The notes under the pieces were generated by a model. That model saw nothing but the letters and a program-made list of their open reading frames with translations. It made no database searches and had not been told where the DNA came from. A stretch of DNA of 64,000 nt from CAVXJN01 sp963773585. Lineage in GTDB: Bacteria > Pseudomonadota > Gammaproteobacteria > JASBUN01. This document shows, piece by piece, positions 26,067-36,188 of the stretch. A program made the translations under genes and the position numbers. The first letter of the stretch is position 1. Each line of letters opens with the position of its first letter. The stretch lies in NCBI GenBank assembly GCA_963773585.1, contig CAVZBR010000001.1, forward strand, positions 744,001 to 808,000, written 5' to 3'.

Positions 26067-26753
26067 ATGAGCAACCGGGGTTTGTGCATGCTGCTGACCA
26101 CAGCGCTGGCGCTGTTGGCGTTCACGCTGCTGTCCGGTTGTTCCACCTTGCCGGAAAAGGACAGCGCCGAGTATGCGCCGGTGATTCCCCGCACTTACGA
26201 CAAGGAACGGGCCGCCAGCGGATCGATCTTTCAGGAAGGTTCGGCGCGTCTGCTGTTCGAGGACGTGAAGGCCCACAATGTCGGCGATTTGATCACCATC
26301 GTGCTGACCGAATCGACCAACGCATCGAAGTCCGCCACCACCAATACCAGCAAGGAGAGCAGCGTCGCCGCCGACGTGCCGACGGTGTTCGGTACCATGA
26401 ACGGCAAAGGGATTTTCAATAACGAAATCGGCATGACCCGGGATTTCACCGGCAGTGGCGACAGCAGCCAGAGCAACAGCTTGACCGGTACGGTGACGGT
26501 CACGGTCGCCGAAGTCTATCCCAACGGGAATTTGCTGGTACGGGGACAAAAACAAGTATTGCTGAATCAGGGCGAGGAGTACGTGCGCGTGAGCGGCATC
26601 GTACGCTCGGTGGACATCAGTTCCGATAACACGGTGTTGTCCACACGCGTGGCGGATGCGCGCATCACCTACAGCGGCCGCGGGGCGGTCGCCGACTCCG
26701 GTGCCCAGGGCTGGTTGTCGCGCTTCTTCAACAGTCCTATCTGGCCTTTCTGA
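26067..26753 (+). CDS. flgH: FlgH, L-ring lipoprotein
   Basis: A protein of 228 residues forming the outer-membrane L ring. The N-terminus is a lipoprotein signal with lipobox LLSGC (Cys at about residue 25), followed by the L-ring domain (SLTGTVTVTVAEVYPNGNL, RGQKQVLLNQGEEYVRVSG). ATG 26067 is preferred; ATG 26043 would lie only about 15 bases after the predicted sigma-54 start. The gene begins 10 bases before flgI. Confidence 0.93.
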   Translation: MSNRGLCMLLTTALALLAFTLLSGCSTLPEKDSAEYAPVIPRTYDKERAASGSIFQEGSARLLFEDVKAHNVGDLITIVLTESTNASKSATTNTSKESSVAADVPTVFGTMNGKGIFNNEIGMTRDFTGSGDSSQSNSLTGTVTVTVAEVYPNGNLLVRGQKQVLLNQGEEYVRVSGIVRSVDISSDNTVLSTRVADARITYSGRGAVADSGAQGWLSRFFNSPIWPF

Positions 26754-26763
26754 GGGGTTCGCC

Positions 26764-27909
26764 ATGTCTGAAAGAGTCGAAGGCCGAGGTCTGTTACTGC
26801 TGAGCGCTTCTTTGATGAGCGCGGTGCTGATGTGCGCGTCGTTGTTCTACAGCACGTTGTCTTACGGCGAGCGGGTCAAGGACCTGGCGTCGGTGGCCGG
26901 CGTACGGGTCAATCAATTGGTGGGATACGGTTTAGTCGTCGGTTTGGACGGTTCCGGCGATCAGACTTCCCAGACACCATTCACGGTGCAGAGCCTGAAG
27001 GCCATGTTGGCGCGCTACGGCATTGTGGTGCCTGACAATGTCAATCCGCAGTTGAAGAACGTCGCTGCGGTCGCCATTCACGCCGAATTGCCGCCCTTCG
27101 CCAAGCAGGGCCAGACCATCGATGTCACGGTTTCTTCGCTGGGTAATGCCAAGAGTCTGCGCGGCGGCAGCCTGTTGATGTCACCGCTCAAAGGCGCCGA
27201 CGGGCGCATCTACGCTATCGCCCAGGGCAACCTGATCGTCGGCGGCTTCGGCGCTTCGGGTAATGACGGCTCCAAAGTCACCGTCAACATTCCCAGCGCC
27301 GGGCGTATTCCGAACGGCGCCACCGTGGAACGGGCGGTGGAAAATCCGTTCGACCGCGGTGATTACATTGTCCTCAATCTGAACGACTCCGATTTCACCA
27401 CTGCCAACCGAGTCTCCACCGCGATCAATCGCACCGTGGGCGCCGGCACTGCACGACCCTTGGATGGGACATCGGTGCAAGTGAGCGCACCCCGCGATCC
27501 CGGCCAGCGCGTGGCATTCGTTTCCTTGCTCGAAAATATCGACGTCGAGCCCGGCGACGCGCCGGCCCGCATCGTGGTCAACTCGCGCACCGGCACTGTG
27601 GTGATCGGTAGCCACGTGCGCGTGCAACCAGCCGCAGTCAGCCATGGCAGTCTCACCGTCACCATCACCGAACGTCCTGTCGTCAGCCAGCCTGCGCCCT
27701 TGTCCGGCGGCCAAACCGCCGTAGTGCCGCAATCAGATGTCCAGGTCACCCAGGAAGCCAAGCGCATGTTCCTGTTCAATCCGGGTGTGGAACTCGATGA
27801 AATCGTACGCGCGGTGAATCGGGTCGGCGCAGCTCCCGGCGACTTGGTGGCGATTCTCGAAGCACTGAAAGAAGCCGGCGCGTTGCGCGCGGAATTAATC
27901 GTGATTTGA
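26764..27909 (+). CDS. flgI: FlgI, P-ring protein
   Basis: A protein of 381 residues exported by Sec to the periplasm, where it forms the P ring with help from FlgA. It has an N-terminal signal (LLLLSASLMSAVLMCASLF), then the conserved RVKDLASVAGVRVNQLVGYG and GLDGSGDQT. The C-terminus FNPGVELDEIVRAVNRVG is typical. ATG 26764 follows a strong GAGGGG site; the longer frame upstream is read-through of flgH. Immediately after the stop a REP array begins, separating flgI from flgJ. Confidence 0.95.
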   Translation: MSERVEGRGLLLLSASLMSAVLMCASLFYSTLSYGERVKDLASVAGVRVNQLVGYGLVVGLDGSGDQTSQTPFTVQSLKAMLARYGIVVPDNVNPQLKNVAAVAIHAELPPFAKQGQTIDVTVSSLGNAKSLRGGSLLMSPLKGADGRIYAIAQGNLIVGGFGASGNDGSKVTVNIPSAGRIPNGATVERAVENPFDRGDYIVLNLNDSDFTTANRVSTAINRTVGAGTARPLDGTSVQVSAPRDPGQRVAFVSLLENIDVEPGDAPARIVVNSRTGTVVIGSHVRVQPAAVSHGSLTVTITERPVVSQPAPLSGGQTAVVPQSDVQVTQEAKRMFLFNPGVELDEIVRAVNRVGAAPGDLVAILEALKEAGALRAELIVI

Positions 27910-28470
27910 ACGGCGTTGCGTCCGGTCCTGCGGACGTTGACGCAACCTACAGCGCGGCAATCAACCGAAGCCGCGTAGGCCGGGTCAAGCCACGTAGGCC
28001 GGGTCAAGCCACGTAGGCCGGGTCAAGCCACGTAGGTTGGGTCAAGCCACGTAGGTTGGGGTTGCAAGCCACGTAGGTTGGGTCAAGCCACGTAGGTTGG
28101 GTCAAGCGCGCAGCGCGGACCCAACACAGGTCAGCCCAACGACGGCAGATACGTTGGCTAAACACGTAGGTTGGGTCAAGCGCACAGCGCGGACCCAACA
28201 CAATGAGCCAAGGCCCGGCAGAAAAGCCGGCCAAGCACGTAGGTTGGGTCAAGCGCACAGCGCGGACCCAACACAAATGAGCCAGAGGTTGGCAGGCAAG
28301 CCACCCAAGCACGTAGGTTGGGTCAAGCGCACAGCGCGGACCCAACACAAATGAGCCAGAGGTTGGCAGACAAGCCGGCAAACACACGTAGGTTGGGTCA
28401 AGCGCGCAGCGCGGACCCAACACACGCGAGCCAAAGGTTGCCAACACGTCGGCCAAAACCGACCGCGCGC
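27910..28470. repeat. REP array inside the flg cluster (flgI-flgJ)
   Basis: No gene. After one palindrome with GTTGCGTC/GACGCAAC arms (27912-27951), units beginning CGTAGG occur at 27974, 27993, 28012, 28031, 28050, 28072 and 28091, mostly 19 bases apart. The first three have GGCCGGGTC, the rest mostly GGTTGGGTC. Then five full palindromes (GTTGGGTC arms, inner GCGC pairs) start at 28091, 28165, 28238, 28312 and 28387, a period of 73-75 bases, separated by related linkers containing GAGCCA and GGCAG. The left-arm units look like partial repeat expansion. Confidence 0.9.
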
Positions 28471-28489
28471 AATGACAACGGGAAACGAT

Positions 28490-29461
28490 ATGGCAAACGA
28501 CGTACAAACTGCTGTCTACACCGACTTCAACGGTCTGGCCGCGTTGCGGCGTGACGCGAAACAGGATCCGAAAGGCAGTCTGCAAGCGGTAGCCAAGCAA
28601 TTCGAGGCCATCTTCATGCAAATGGTGCTCAAAAGCATGCGCGACGCGAGCATGGGCGACGGCTTGTTCGACAGCGAACAAAGCGGCATGTACCGCGACA
28701 TGTTCGATAGCCAGATTTCGCTGAGCCTGGCGGAGAAGGGTGGCCTGGGTATTGCTGACGCCATGGTGCGGCAACTAGGCCGCAACCTGCCCGACGCCGG
28801 CAAGGCCGATGCATCCGCAAAAGAGAATGTCACCGGCCGCCTGGCGGCGACCTTGCTGCGTACGACTGACGCGGCCGCCGAGCCCCTGTTGGGTGCCGAC
28901 AGCACGCAGCCGCTGGTGGCGCTGGCAGACCCGAAGGCCGGTGCGGCAAGCGCAAGCGGCACCGACGCAAAGCCTTGGTTCGATCAGCCGCTGCAGTTCG
29001 TGCAAGCCATCTGGGACCATGCCAAAACCGCCGCGGCCGCGCTGGGGATCGCCCCGGAGGTATTGGTTGCCCAGGCGGCGCTGGAGACCGGCTGGGGACA
29101 ACATATTCTGTCGCGTGACGACGGCGGTAGCTCCAACAATCTGTTCGGGATCAAAGCCGACAACAGCTGGAACGGCGACAAGGTGGCGGCACAGACCTTG
29201 GAGTTTCGCGACGGCGTCATGGCTCAGGAACGCGCGGCGTTCCGCGCCTATCCATCGCTGGGCGACAGCTTCAGCGACTATGTGCGGTTTCTGAAGACCA
29301 ACCCGCGTTACCAGAGTGCCGTGGGCGCCGGCGACACCCAGGGCTTTGTCAACGGATTGCAGCGGGCGGGCTATGCGACGGACCCCGGTTATGCCAGCAA
29401 AATTAGGAATATCGTCGACGGCGATACGCTTCGGGACGCACTCGGAGCGCTCAACTTATGA
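28490..29461 (+). CDS. flgJ: FlgJ, rod-cap and peptidoglycan hydrolase
   Basis: A protein of 323 residues with two domains: an N-terminal rod-scaffold domain (QFEAIFMQMVLKSMRDAS, about residues 39-57) and a C-terminal glucosaminidase-type muramidase (about 165-320; QAALETGWGQHI holds the catalytic Glu, followed by NNLFGIKAD). It caps the growing rod and opens the peptidoglycan. ATG 28490 is favoured by GGGA upstream; the in-frame 28472 start is also possible. It is the first gene after a 580-base REP array. Confidence 0.93.
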   Translation: MANDVQTAVYTDFNGLAALRRDAKQDPKGSLQAVAKQFEAIFMQMVLKSMRDASMGDGLFDSEQSGMYRDMFDSQISLSLAEKGGLGIADAMVRQLGRNLPDAGKADASAKENVTGRLAATLLRTTDAAAEPLLGADSTQPLVALADPKAGAASASGTDAKPWFDQPLQFVQAIWDHAKTAAAALGIAPEVLVAQAALETGWGQHILSRDDGGSSNNLFGIKADNSWNGDKVAAQTLEFRDGVMAQERAAFRAYPSLGDSFSDYVRFLKTNPRYQSAVGAGDTQGFVNGLQRAGYATDPGYASKIRNIVDGDTLRDALGALNL

Positions 29462-29530
29462 CGCCGTCAGCCGTTAACAGGTTGAGCGGCGCTATTGCGT
29501 CCGACGCTGTCGGAGCAGGGGAGGTGAGCC

Positions 29531-31456
29531 ATGGCTGACTTGCTCGGAACGGCGGTCTCGGGTCTGCTCGCCTATCAGCGCGCGCTCAATACCACCAGTC
29601 ACAACATCACCAACGTCAATACGCCTGGCTACAGCCGCCAGCGCGTGGAACTCAGTGCCGCCTCGCCGCAGTATCTGGGCGGCAATTACGTCGGCAGCGG
29701 TGTCGATGTGCAAAGCGTGCGCCGCGTGTATGACGAGTTCCTCGGATCACAGGTGCGCGGCACGACTTCGCTTTCGAGCCAGAGCAATGCCACCTACGAT
29801 CTCGCGGTGCAGATCGACAATATGCTGGCCGATCCGGACACCGGCATCACCCCGGCAATGCAGAATTTCTTCAACGCCGTGCAGGACCTGGCTTCGGACC
29901 CGACCTCGACCGCGGCGCGCCAAGTTGTGCTGAGCGAAGGCCAGTCCATGACGTCGCGCTTCAATGACTTGTTCAGTCGCCTCGACGATTTGCGTAGCGG
30001 CGTCAACACGCGCATCGACGGCCAGGTGCGCGATATCAATTCCCTGGCGCAGTCGATCGCCGACGTCAATAGCGACATCATCAATTCGCCGAAGGGGCCA
30101 AACGGTCAAGTGTCGGGCGATCTGCTCGACCGCCGTGACCAGTTGCTCAACGACTTGGCGGAAAAGGTATCGCTTTCGACTGTTCAGCAGGACGACGGTT
30201 CGGTGAATGTCTTCATCGGCAACGGCCAAAGCCTGGTGGTCGGCAGCTCGGCGCAGAAATTGGCGACCGTCAATGATCCCTACGATCCCAGCCGTAAACA
30301 GGTTGCATATATCGACTCAAGCGGCAACAGCACCAACATTACTTCGCAACTCAACGGTGGCGAACTGGGTGGTACGCTGGACTTTCGTGACAACATCCTC
30401 GACACGGCGATGAACGATCTGGGCCGAGTGGCCATCGCGCTCGGTACCACATTCAATGATCAGCACAAGCTGGGCCAGGATCTCAACGGGAACATCGGCG
30501 GCGATTTCTTCAAAACCGCAACGCCGCAAGTATTGACCAACAGCAACAATACCGGCAGTGGGGCGGTGTCGGCGACAATCACCGATATCAGCAAGCTCAC
30601 CACCAGCAATTACCAACTTTCGCGCAGCGGCAGTAACTATACGCTCACCCGTCTCACCGACGGCAGCACTACCGATATCGGCGCGGCCGGGTTCCCCGGT
30701 AGTGCAGTGACTGTGGACGGTCTTCAGTTCAGCGTCGCGGGCACCATGAACGATGGCGATCGTTTCCTGGTGCGCCCGACCCGCACCGGCGCACAAAGCA
30801 TCGATATGGCGATCAGTCACACCAACGATGTCGCCGCCGCGGCACCGATTGCGACCAGCGCCGCCGGCGCCAACACAGGCACCGGCTCGATCAGCGCGGG
30901 AAGCGTGAATGCGCCCGCGCCGGTCAATGCGAACCTCAAGGATACGGTCACCATTACATTCAACAGTCCCGCGACCACATTCGATGTGTACGACGTGACC
31001 ACCGGCAGCACGTTGGCGAGCGGTGTGAGTTATACATCCGGTGCCGACATCACCTACAACGGTTGGACCATGCAGCTCAAAGGCAATCCGGCTGCCGGTG
31101 ATGTGTTCACCGTGGCGGCCAACACCGGCGGCGACGGTGACAATCGCAACGCGGTGTTGCTTGCCGGAGTACCGGACCGGGGCGCGCTCGACAGTGGGCG
31201 CACGACCCTGGTGGACGCTTACGGCGGCATGGTTGGAGATGTAGGCTCTCGCACCCGTCAGGCGGAGCTTGCCGGCAAGGCGCAGTCGCAGTTGCTGGAC
31301 CAGGCGGTAGCGGCACGCGAGGCGGTATCGGGCGTCAACCTGGACGAGGAGGCCGCCAATCTGGTGCGTTTCCAGCAGGCCTACCAAGCGTCGGCCCAGG
31401 CCATTAGCGTTGCCAACACATTGTTCCAATCCGTGCTCGCTGCGGTGGGGAGGTAA
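29531..31456 (+). CDS. flgK: FlgK, hook-filament junction protein 1
   Basis: A protein of 641 residues joining hook to filament. N-terminal LNTTSHNITNVNTPGYSRQRV is the family signature, and C-terminal LVRFQQAYQASAQAISVAN forms the D0 helix. The length is within the range of FlgK (about 550-680). A GGGGAGG ribosome site precedes the ATG. Ends 3 bases before flgL; exported with chaperone FlgN encoded at 17.1-17.6 kb. Confidence 0.95.
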   Translation: MADLLGTAVSGLLAYQRALNTTSHNITNVNTPGYSRQRVELSAASPQYLGGNYVGSGVDVQSVRRVYDEFLGSQVRGTTSLSSQSNATYDLAVQIDNMLADPDTGITPAMQNFFNAVQDLASDPTSTAARQVVLSEGQSMTSRFNDLFSRLDDLRSGVNTRIDGQVRDINSLAQSIADVNSDIINSPKGPNGQVSGDLLDRRDQLLNDLAEKVSLSTVQQDDGSVNVFIGNGQSLVVGSSAQKLATVNDPYDPSRKQVAYIDSSGNSTNITSQLNGGELGGTLDFRDNILDTAMNDLGRVAIALGTTFNDQHKLGQDLNGNIGGDFFKTATPQVLTNSNNTGSGAVSATITDISKLTTSNYQLSRSGSNYTLTRLTDGSTTDIGAAGFPGSAVTVDGLQFSVAGTMNDGDRFLVRPTRTGAQSIDMAISHTNDVAAAAPIATSAAGANTGTGSISAGSVNAPAPVNANLKDTVTITFNSPATTFDVYDVTTGSTLASGVSYTSGADITYNGWTMQLKGNPAAGDVFTVAANTGGDGDNRNAVLLAGVPDRGALDSGRTTLVDAYGGMVGDVGSRTRQAELAGKAQSQLLDQAVAAREAVSGVNLDEEAANLVRFQQAYQASAQAISVANTLFQSVLAAVGR

Positions 31457-31459
31457 GTC

Positions 31460-32353
31460 ATGCGCGTGTCCACCAATCTCGTGCAACAGCAGGCCATCAA
31501 CGCCATCATCGAACAGCAGAGTCGCACCGCGCGCACACAAATGCAGCTGTCCACGGGCCGTCGCATTCAATCGCCATCGGATGATCCGGCCGCGGCCGCA
31601 AGTGTGCTCGATCTGGCCAAAGTCATCGATACCACGACGCAATACCAACGCAACGCAGATGCCGCCGAGAGCCGTCTGCAAGTGGAGGAAGGCACTTTGG
31701 GCAGCATGGTCGATTTGCTCCAGCGAGCACGGGAACTCATGGTGCAGGCCGCCAACGGCTCGCAAAGCGCAGAAAGCCGCAAGGCGACCGCAACGGAAGT
31801 GCGCCAAGTGCTCGACACCATGGTGAGCTTGGCCAATACCAAAGACGCCAACGGCGAGTATTTGTTCTCCGGTTTCAAGACCGGCACCCAGCCGATCACC
31901 GATGACGGCGCCGGGACCTACGCCTACAACGGTGATCAGGGACAGCGCACTTTGCAGGTCGGACCTACCCGCCATGTGGCGGTGGGCGATGCCGGCGACG
32001 GCGTATTCATGAACATTCCGGGCACCGCCGACGATGTGTTCAAGACGCTCTACGACATGGCCGGCGAACTCGATAGCAACACGCCGAACGCGGCGCGCCT
32101 GAACGATATCGATGCCGCCATGAACAATATTGTCAATGCGCAATCGCGCATCGGCTCGCGGCTCAACGCGATCGACACCCAGCGCGGCGTCAACGATTCC
32201 GCGATACTGCAGTTCGAACAGACCCGCTCGTCCCTGCAAGACCTGGACTACGCCAAGGCGATCAGCGATCTGAATCTGCAGATGACCGGCCTGCAGGCAG
32301 CGCAGCAAAGTTACGTGAAAGTGCAGGGCTTGTCGTTATTCACTTTCTTATAA
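31460..32353 (+). CDS. flgL: FlgL, hook-filament junction protein 3
   Basis: A protein of 297 residues related to flagellin. N-terminal MRVSTNLVQQQAINAIIEQ and QLSTGRRIQSPSDDPAAAA are characteristic, and the C-terminal helix ends LQAAQQSYVKVQGLSLFTFL. It forms the junction ring below the filament. GGGGAGG precedes the start. Last gene of the flg cluster; the glycosylation island begins 265 bases downstream. Confidence 0.94.
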   Translation: MRVSTNLVQQQAINAIIEQQSRTARTQMQLSTGRRIQSPSDDPAAAASVLDLAKVIDTTTQYQRNADAAESRLQVEEGTLGSMVDLLQRARELMVQAANGSQSAESRKATATEVRQVLDTMVSLANTKDANGEYLFSGFKTGTQPITDDGAGTYAYNGDQGQRTLQVGPTRHVAVGDAGDGVFMNIPGTADDVFKTLYDMAGELDSNTPNAARLNDIDAAMNNIVNAQSRIGSRLNAIDTQRGVNDSAILQFEQTRSSLQDLDYAKAISDLNLQMTGLQAAQQSYVKVQGLSLFTFL

Positions 32354-32618
32354 GCTGTCGTACAGCCGATCTGGCATGTCCATTGTGGCCAATCGATAGG
32401 ATGATTGTCCGGCGGCAAGCGGAAGGCACCCTTGCGGCGTATCCACCAGCTGTGCGAGCGGGGAGCAAACCATGTGCCGGGAAAAGTCGCGAGTTCGGCG
32501 AGCTCGACATCTCAATTTAGATACGATCTCGGGATACTCGCGCGGCCGGGACACACGTATCGGATTCCAACCCTGTCCGTAGCCGTGCCGATTTCGGGGT
32601 CGCCGCAGGAGAACAAAA

Positions 32619-34574
32619 ATGGAAGACACAATGTCCTGTCCAATTCCCAGCCATCAGCAGACCGAGCACTGCGTCGCGGCCATGCTGCATACACATGAAC
32701 CGAACAACAGCACTCCTGCTGGTTTGGCGGCAGAAGTGCCGTGCTTGTACGCCCGCATTGCACACCGCATCATTCGCTTGCGGTGTCAATCCCACGCCGA
32801 TTGGGATTTTTTTCGTGGTGAGATTGAGGCGAACCTGGACGCCATTTTGTGCGATGTAGATTCCGGCTGGTTGCTTTCGATCTGCGATGCGTTTGCAGAC
32901 TATGGGGACCCGATCGAGCGGCGCAACGCGCTATGCGTGTCGATTTTGTTCAATTGGGGAATACTGGCTCCGACCCAGCGTTTCGCACATGTAAGCCTCG
33001 ATGGTCACGCGGCGGACCCACAGGCATTGGCCGCATTGCAGAAACCGCTGCCCCTCTGCGACGGCATGATCGGGATGATGAACGTACACGGCGTTGATCT
33101 GCTGCCCAACCTTTTCGGTAGACTCACGCGAGCAGTGCGCGAAACGCCTATTGTCCACCGGATAATGAAAACGCTGTACGAGCGGATTAAAGGTGACCCG
33201 CGTTCTACCTTGGCGAAATTGGCTCGGAACCACCCGCTCAACCTTTTCACCGATATCGAAACCGCCATGGTATCGACAAGTGCGTGCGACGCCGACGCGC
33301 CGCGCGGGGCACCGGCATCGGCGAATGAATTGACTTCGAATCAGGAACAGTCTCCGCGGCTTGATGATCGTATCGCCCGCATCGAGTCTGCGATCGAGGA
33401 GTTGTCGAAAGGATTCAAGGCCCTCACAACAAGAAGCTTTGTCGAAAAATCGCGGTCGGATGAGGTTCGCGATCGCGATTTGTTGGAACGGTTCGGCCGC
33501 CAAAGCCCGATTGCGCCAGCGGCTGGCAGCATTGTCACGGAGAACATGGCTGCGGCCGCGGACCCGCGCGCCGTTGCGCCGCAGGGTTCCGCGGACGATC
33601 TGGTCACACAGGGCGAGCAGCTCTACGCCAGCGGGGATTTGGCGCAAGCGGCGCAGCGATTTTTGCAGGCGGTGCAGGTGACGCCGAACCAAATCGATGC
33701 GTGGAACAACCTTGCGGTACTGCTTGCCGAGCAAGGTGAGGTCGATACCGCAATACAATGTTTGAACGCCGCGTTGGCCATCGATCCCGATTGCGCAGCA
33801 GCACATGGAAATCTGGCGATTCTATCGCGACCACCGCGGGCCCCAAACGGCACCGTGCACGCTCGCCTCGAAACTGATGAGTTGGGGACCGGCGATGCAG
33901 ACAAACAAAGCCAAATTTGCGACTGGCGCGAACAAGGCGAGAGATCTTTTGAAGCCGGCGATCTCGACACGGCGTTTGCGTGTTTCGAGCGTGCGTTGCA
34001 AGCGCAGCCGCGCGATCCGGAATGTCTGAACGACATGGGTGTGTGCCTCTGGGCAAAGGGAGATTCGGCGCAGGCGATGCTGTATTTCGCCAGGGGAATG
34101 GAATACGCGCCGCATGATCGCAATCTGGTGTTGAACGCCGGACATGTGCTTGCTGAAGGCGCACGGACGAACGACGCGCTGGCACTTTATCGAAGCTTTC
34201 TCGAGGATTTCGCCGGGGACGATGAAGTCGAGCGCCGCGTTGCGCAATTGATAAAGGTCGCGCCGCCGCCTGAGCTTGCGGCTACCTCAGCCGGAGAAGA
34301 ATATTACGCCCGTGGCGATATTGCCGGTGCGCGGCGCGCCTTTGAGCAGGCGTTGGAACATTCCCCTGACCACGTGGATGCACTCAATAATCTAGGGGTG
34401 CTGTTTTGGCATTGCAGCGAGCACGGCCGGGCGCTCGAATATTTGCGCCGCGCGTTGGAATGCAGTCCGACCCATCCCGATACCTTGCGAAATTTGGCTG
34501 TTGTTCTGCAGGCATTGGGAGAACACGAAACCGCCGGCCTGTTAGTCGACGCCCGCCACGCGGCGGGCGCCTGA
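32619..34574 (+). CDS. TPR-repeat protein with unknown N-terminal domain
   Basis: A protein of 651 residues. Residues 1-210 form a mostly helical domain that I do not recognise (conserved-looking DWDFFRGEIEANLDAILCDV, PLPLCDGMIGMMNVHGVDLLP). Residues 240-275 are a likely coiled coil (RLDDRIARIESAIEELSKG). From about residue 322 to the end there are several tetratricopeptide repeats (GEQLYASGDLAQAAQRFLQA, LNNLGVLFWHCSEHGRALEY). TPR proteins of this kind accompany flagellin glycosyltransferases and may bind the acceptor or scaffold the enzymes. AGGAG lies 7 bases before ATG 32619. The gene has its own upstream gap of 265 bases with no clear promoter. Function is inferred from context only. Confidence 0.75.
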   Translation: MEDTMSCPIPSHQQTEHCVAAMLHTHEPNNSTPAGLAAEVPCLYARIAHRIIRLRCQSHADWDFFRGEIEANLDAILCDVDSGWLLSICDAFADYGDPIERRNALCVSILFNWGILAPTQRFAHVSLDGHAADPQALAALQKPLPLCDGMIGMMNVHGVDLLPNLFGRLTRAVRETPIVHRIMKTLYERIKGDPRSTLAKLARNHPLNLFTDIETAMVSTSACDADAPRGAPASANELTSNQEQSPRLDDRIARIESAIEELSKGFKALTTRSFVEKSRSDEVRDRDLLERFGRQSPIAPAAGSIVTENMAAAADPRAVAPQGSADDLVTQGEQLYASGDLAQAAQRFLQAVQVTPNQIDAWNNLAVLLAEQGEVDTAIQCLNAALAIDPDCAAAHGNLAILSRPPRAPNGTVHARLETDELGTGDADKQSQICDWREQGERSFEAGDLDTAFACFERALQAQPRDPECLNDMGVCLWAKGDSAQAMLYFARGMEYAPHDRNLVLNAGHVLAEGARTNDALALYRSFLEDFAGDDEVERRVAQLIKVAPPPELAATSAGEEYYARGDIAGARRAFEQALEHSPDHVDALNNLGVLFWHCSEHGRALEYLRRALECSPTHPDTLRNLAVVLQALGEHETAGLLVDARHAAGA

Positions 34575-34591
34575 GCAGCGCGAACGACTGA

Positions 34592-34645
34592 CCGGGAGGG
34601 TTGCGGCGTTTACTCGCCGGGATCTCGAGCTACGCCCCCTCCCGG
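34592..34645 (+). terminator. Inverted repeat after the TPR gene, possible terminator
   Basis: CCGGGAGGG (34592-34600) pairs with CCCTCCCGG (34637-34645), with a smaller GGCG/CGCC hairpin inside (34604-34617). No clear T run follows, so termination is only possible. Confidence 0.3.
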
Positions 34646-34681
34646 CTCCTTATTCGATGAGCTAGGTGCGACGTCGAGCTT

Positions 34682-34710
34682 TTGACTCTCATATTCCCGG
34701 ACAATATAGG
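34682..34710 (+). promoter_or_regulatory. Candidate sigma-70 promoter before the SQD1-like gene
   Basis: TTGACT, 17 bases, TATAGG, about 120 bases upstream of the SQD1-like start codon (5 of 6 and 4 of 6 matches). Confidence 0.45.
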
Positions 34711-34749
34711 AAAACACAGGAATAGCAAGGAGTTGTAGCGGATCTCAGT

Positions 34750-34766
34750 TGGTGCGTTTCTTGCTT
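34750..34766 (+). promoter_or_regulatory. Candidate sigma-54 promoter before the SQD1-like gene
   Basis: TGGTGCG-TTTC-TTGCTT: GG and GC 10 bases apart, perfect -12 part, two mismatches in the -24 part. If used, the glycan genes would be expressed with the flagellar regulon. Confidence 0.45.
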
Positions 34767-34832
34767 AAGAGTAAGTAACGAGGAACTGGAGCGCCAAGCC
34801 AGCGCCGGCACTCCGCTATGTGAGGAATCGCA

Positions 34833-36056
<1,224 letters not shown>

Positions 36057-36188
36057 CGGCATCTTCCTGTGTAAGCACAATGGCGAGCGCTTTAGGCCCT
36101 GGAGGCAATAGCGCCTGTGACGAATCGCCACCGTGTTCTCGGACGGCGGTGAACTGCAACCCATCAACATCATGCTAAGGAAACACCG

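Noticed and set aside
28091..28430. CRISPR-like array (repeat of about 36 bases, linkers of about 38 bases)
   Set aside because: The linkers resemble one another (GAGCCA, GGCAG) and the repeats are REP palindromes that occur elsewhere in intergenic gaps; no cas genes nearby.
28004..28774. 256-codon minus-strand frame with repeated CWVRA units
   Set aside because: It is the translation of the REP array and the antisense of flgJ; the internal protein repeats come from the DNA repeats.
30317..32308. 663-codon open frame on the minus strand
   Set aside because: It lies antisense to flgK and flgL, which are certain; the translation is rich in His, Arg and Gly and shows no domain, as expected for a GC-rich shadow frame.
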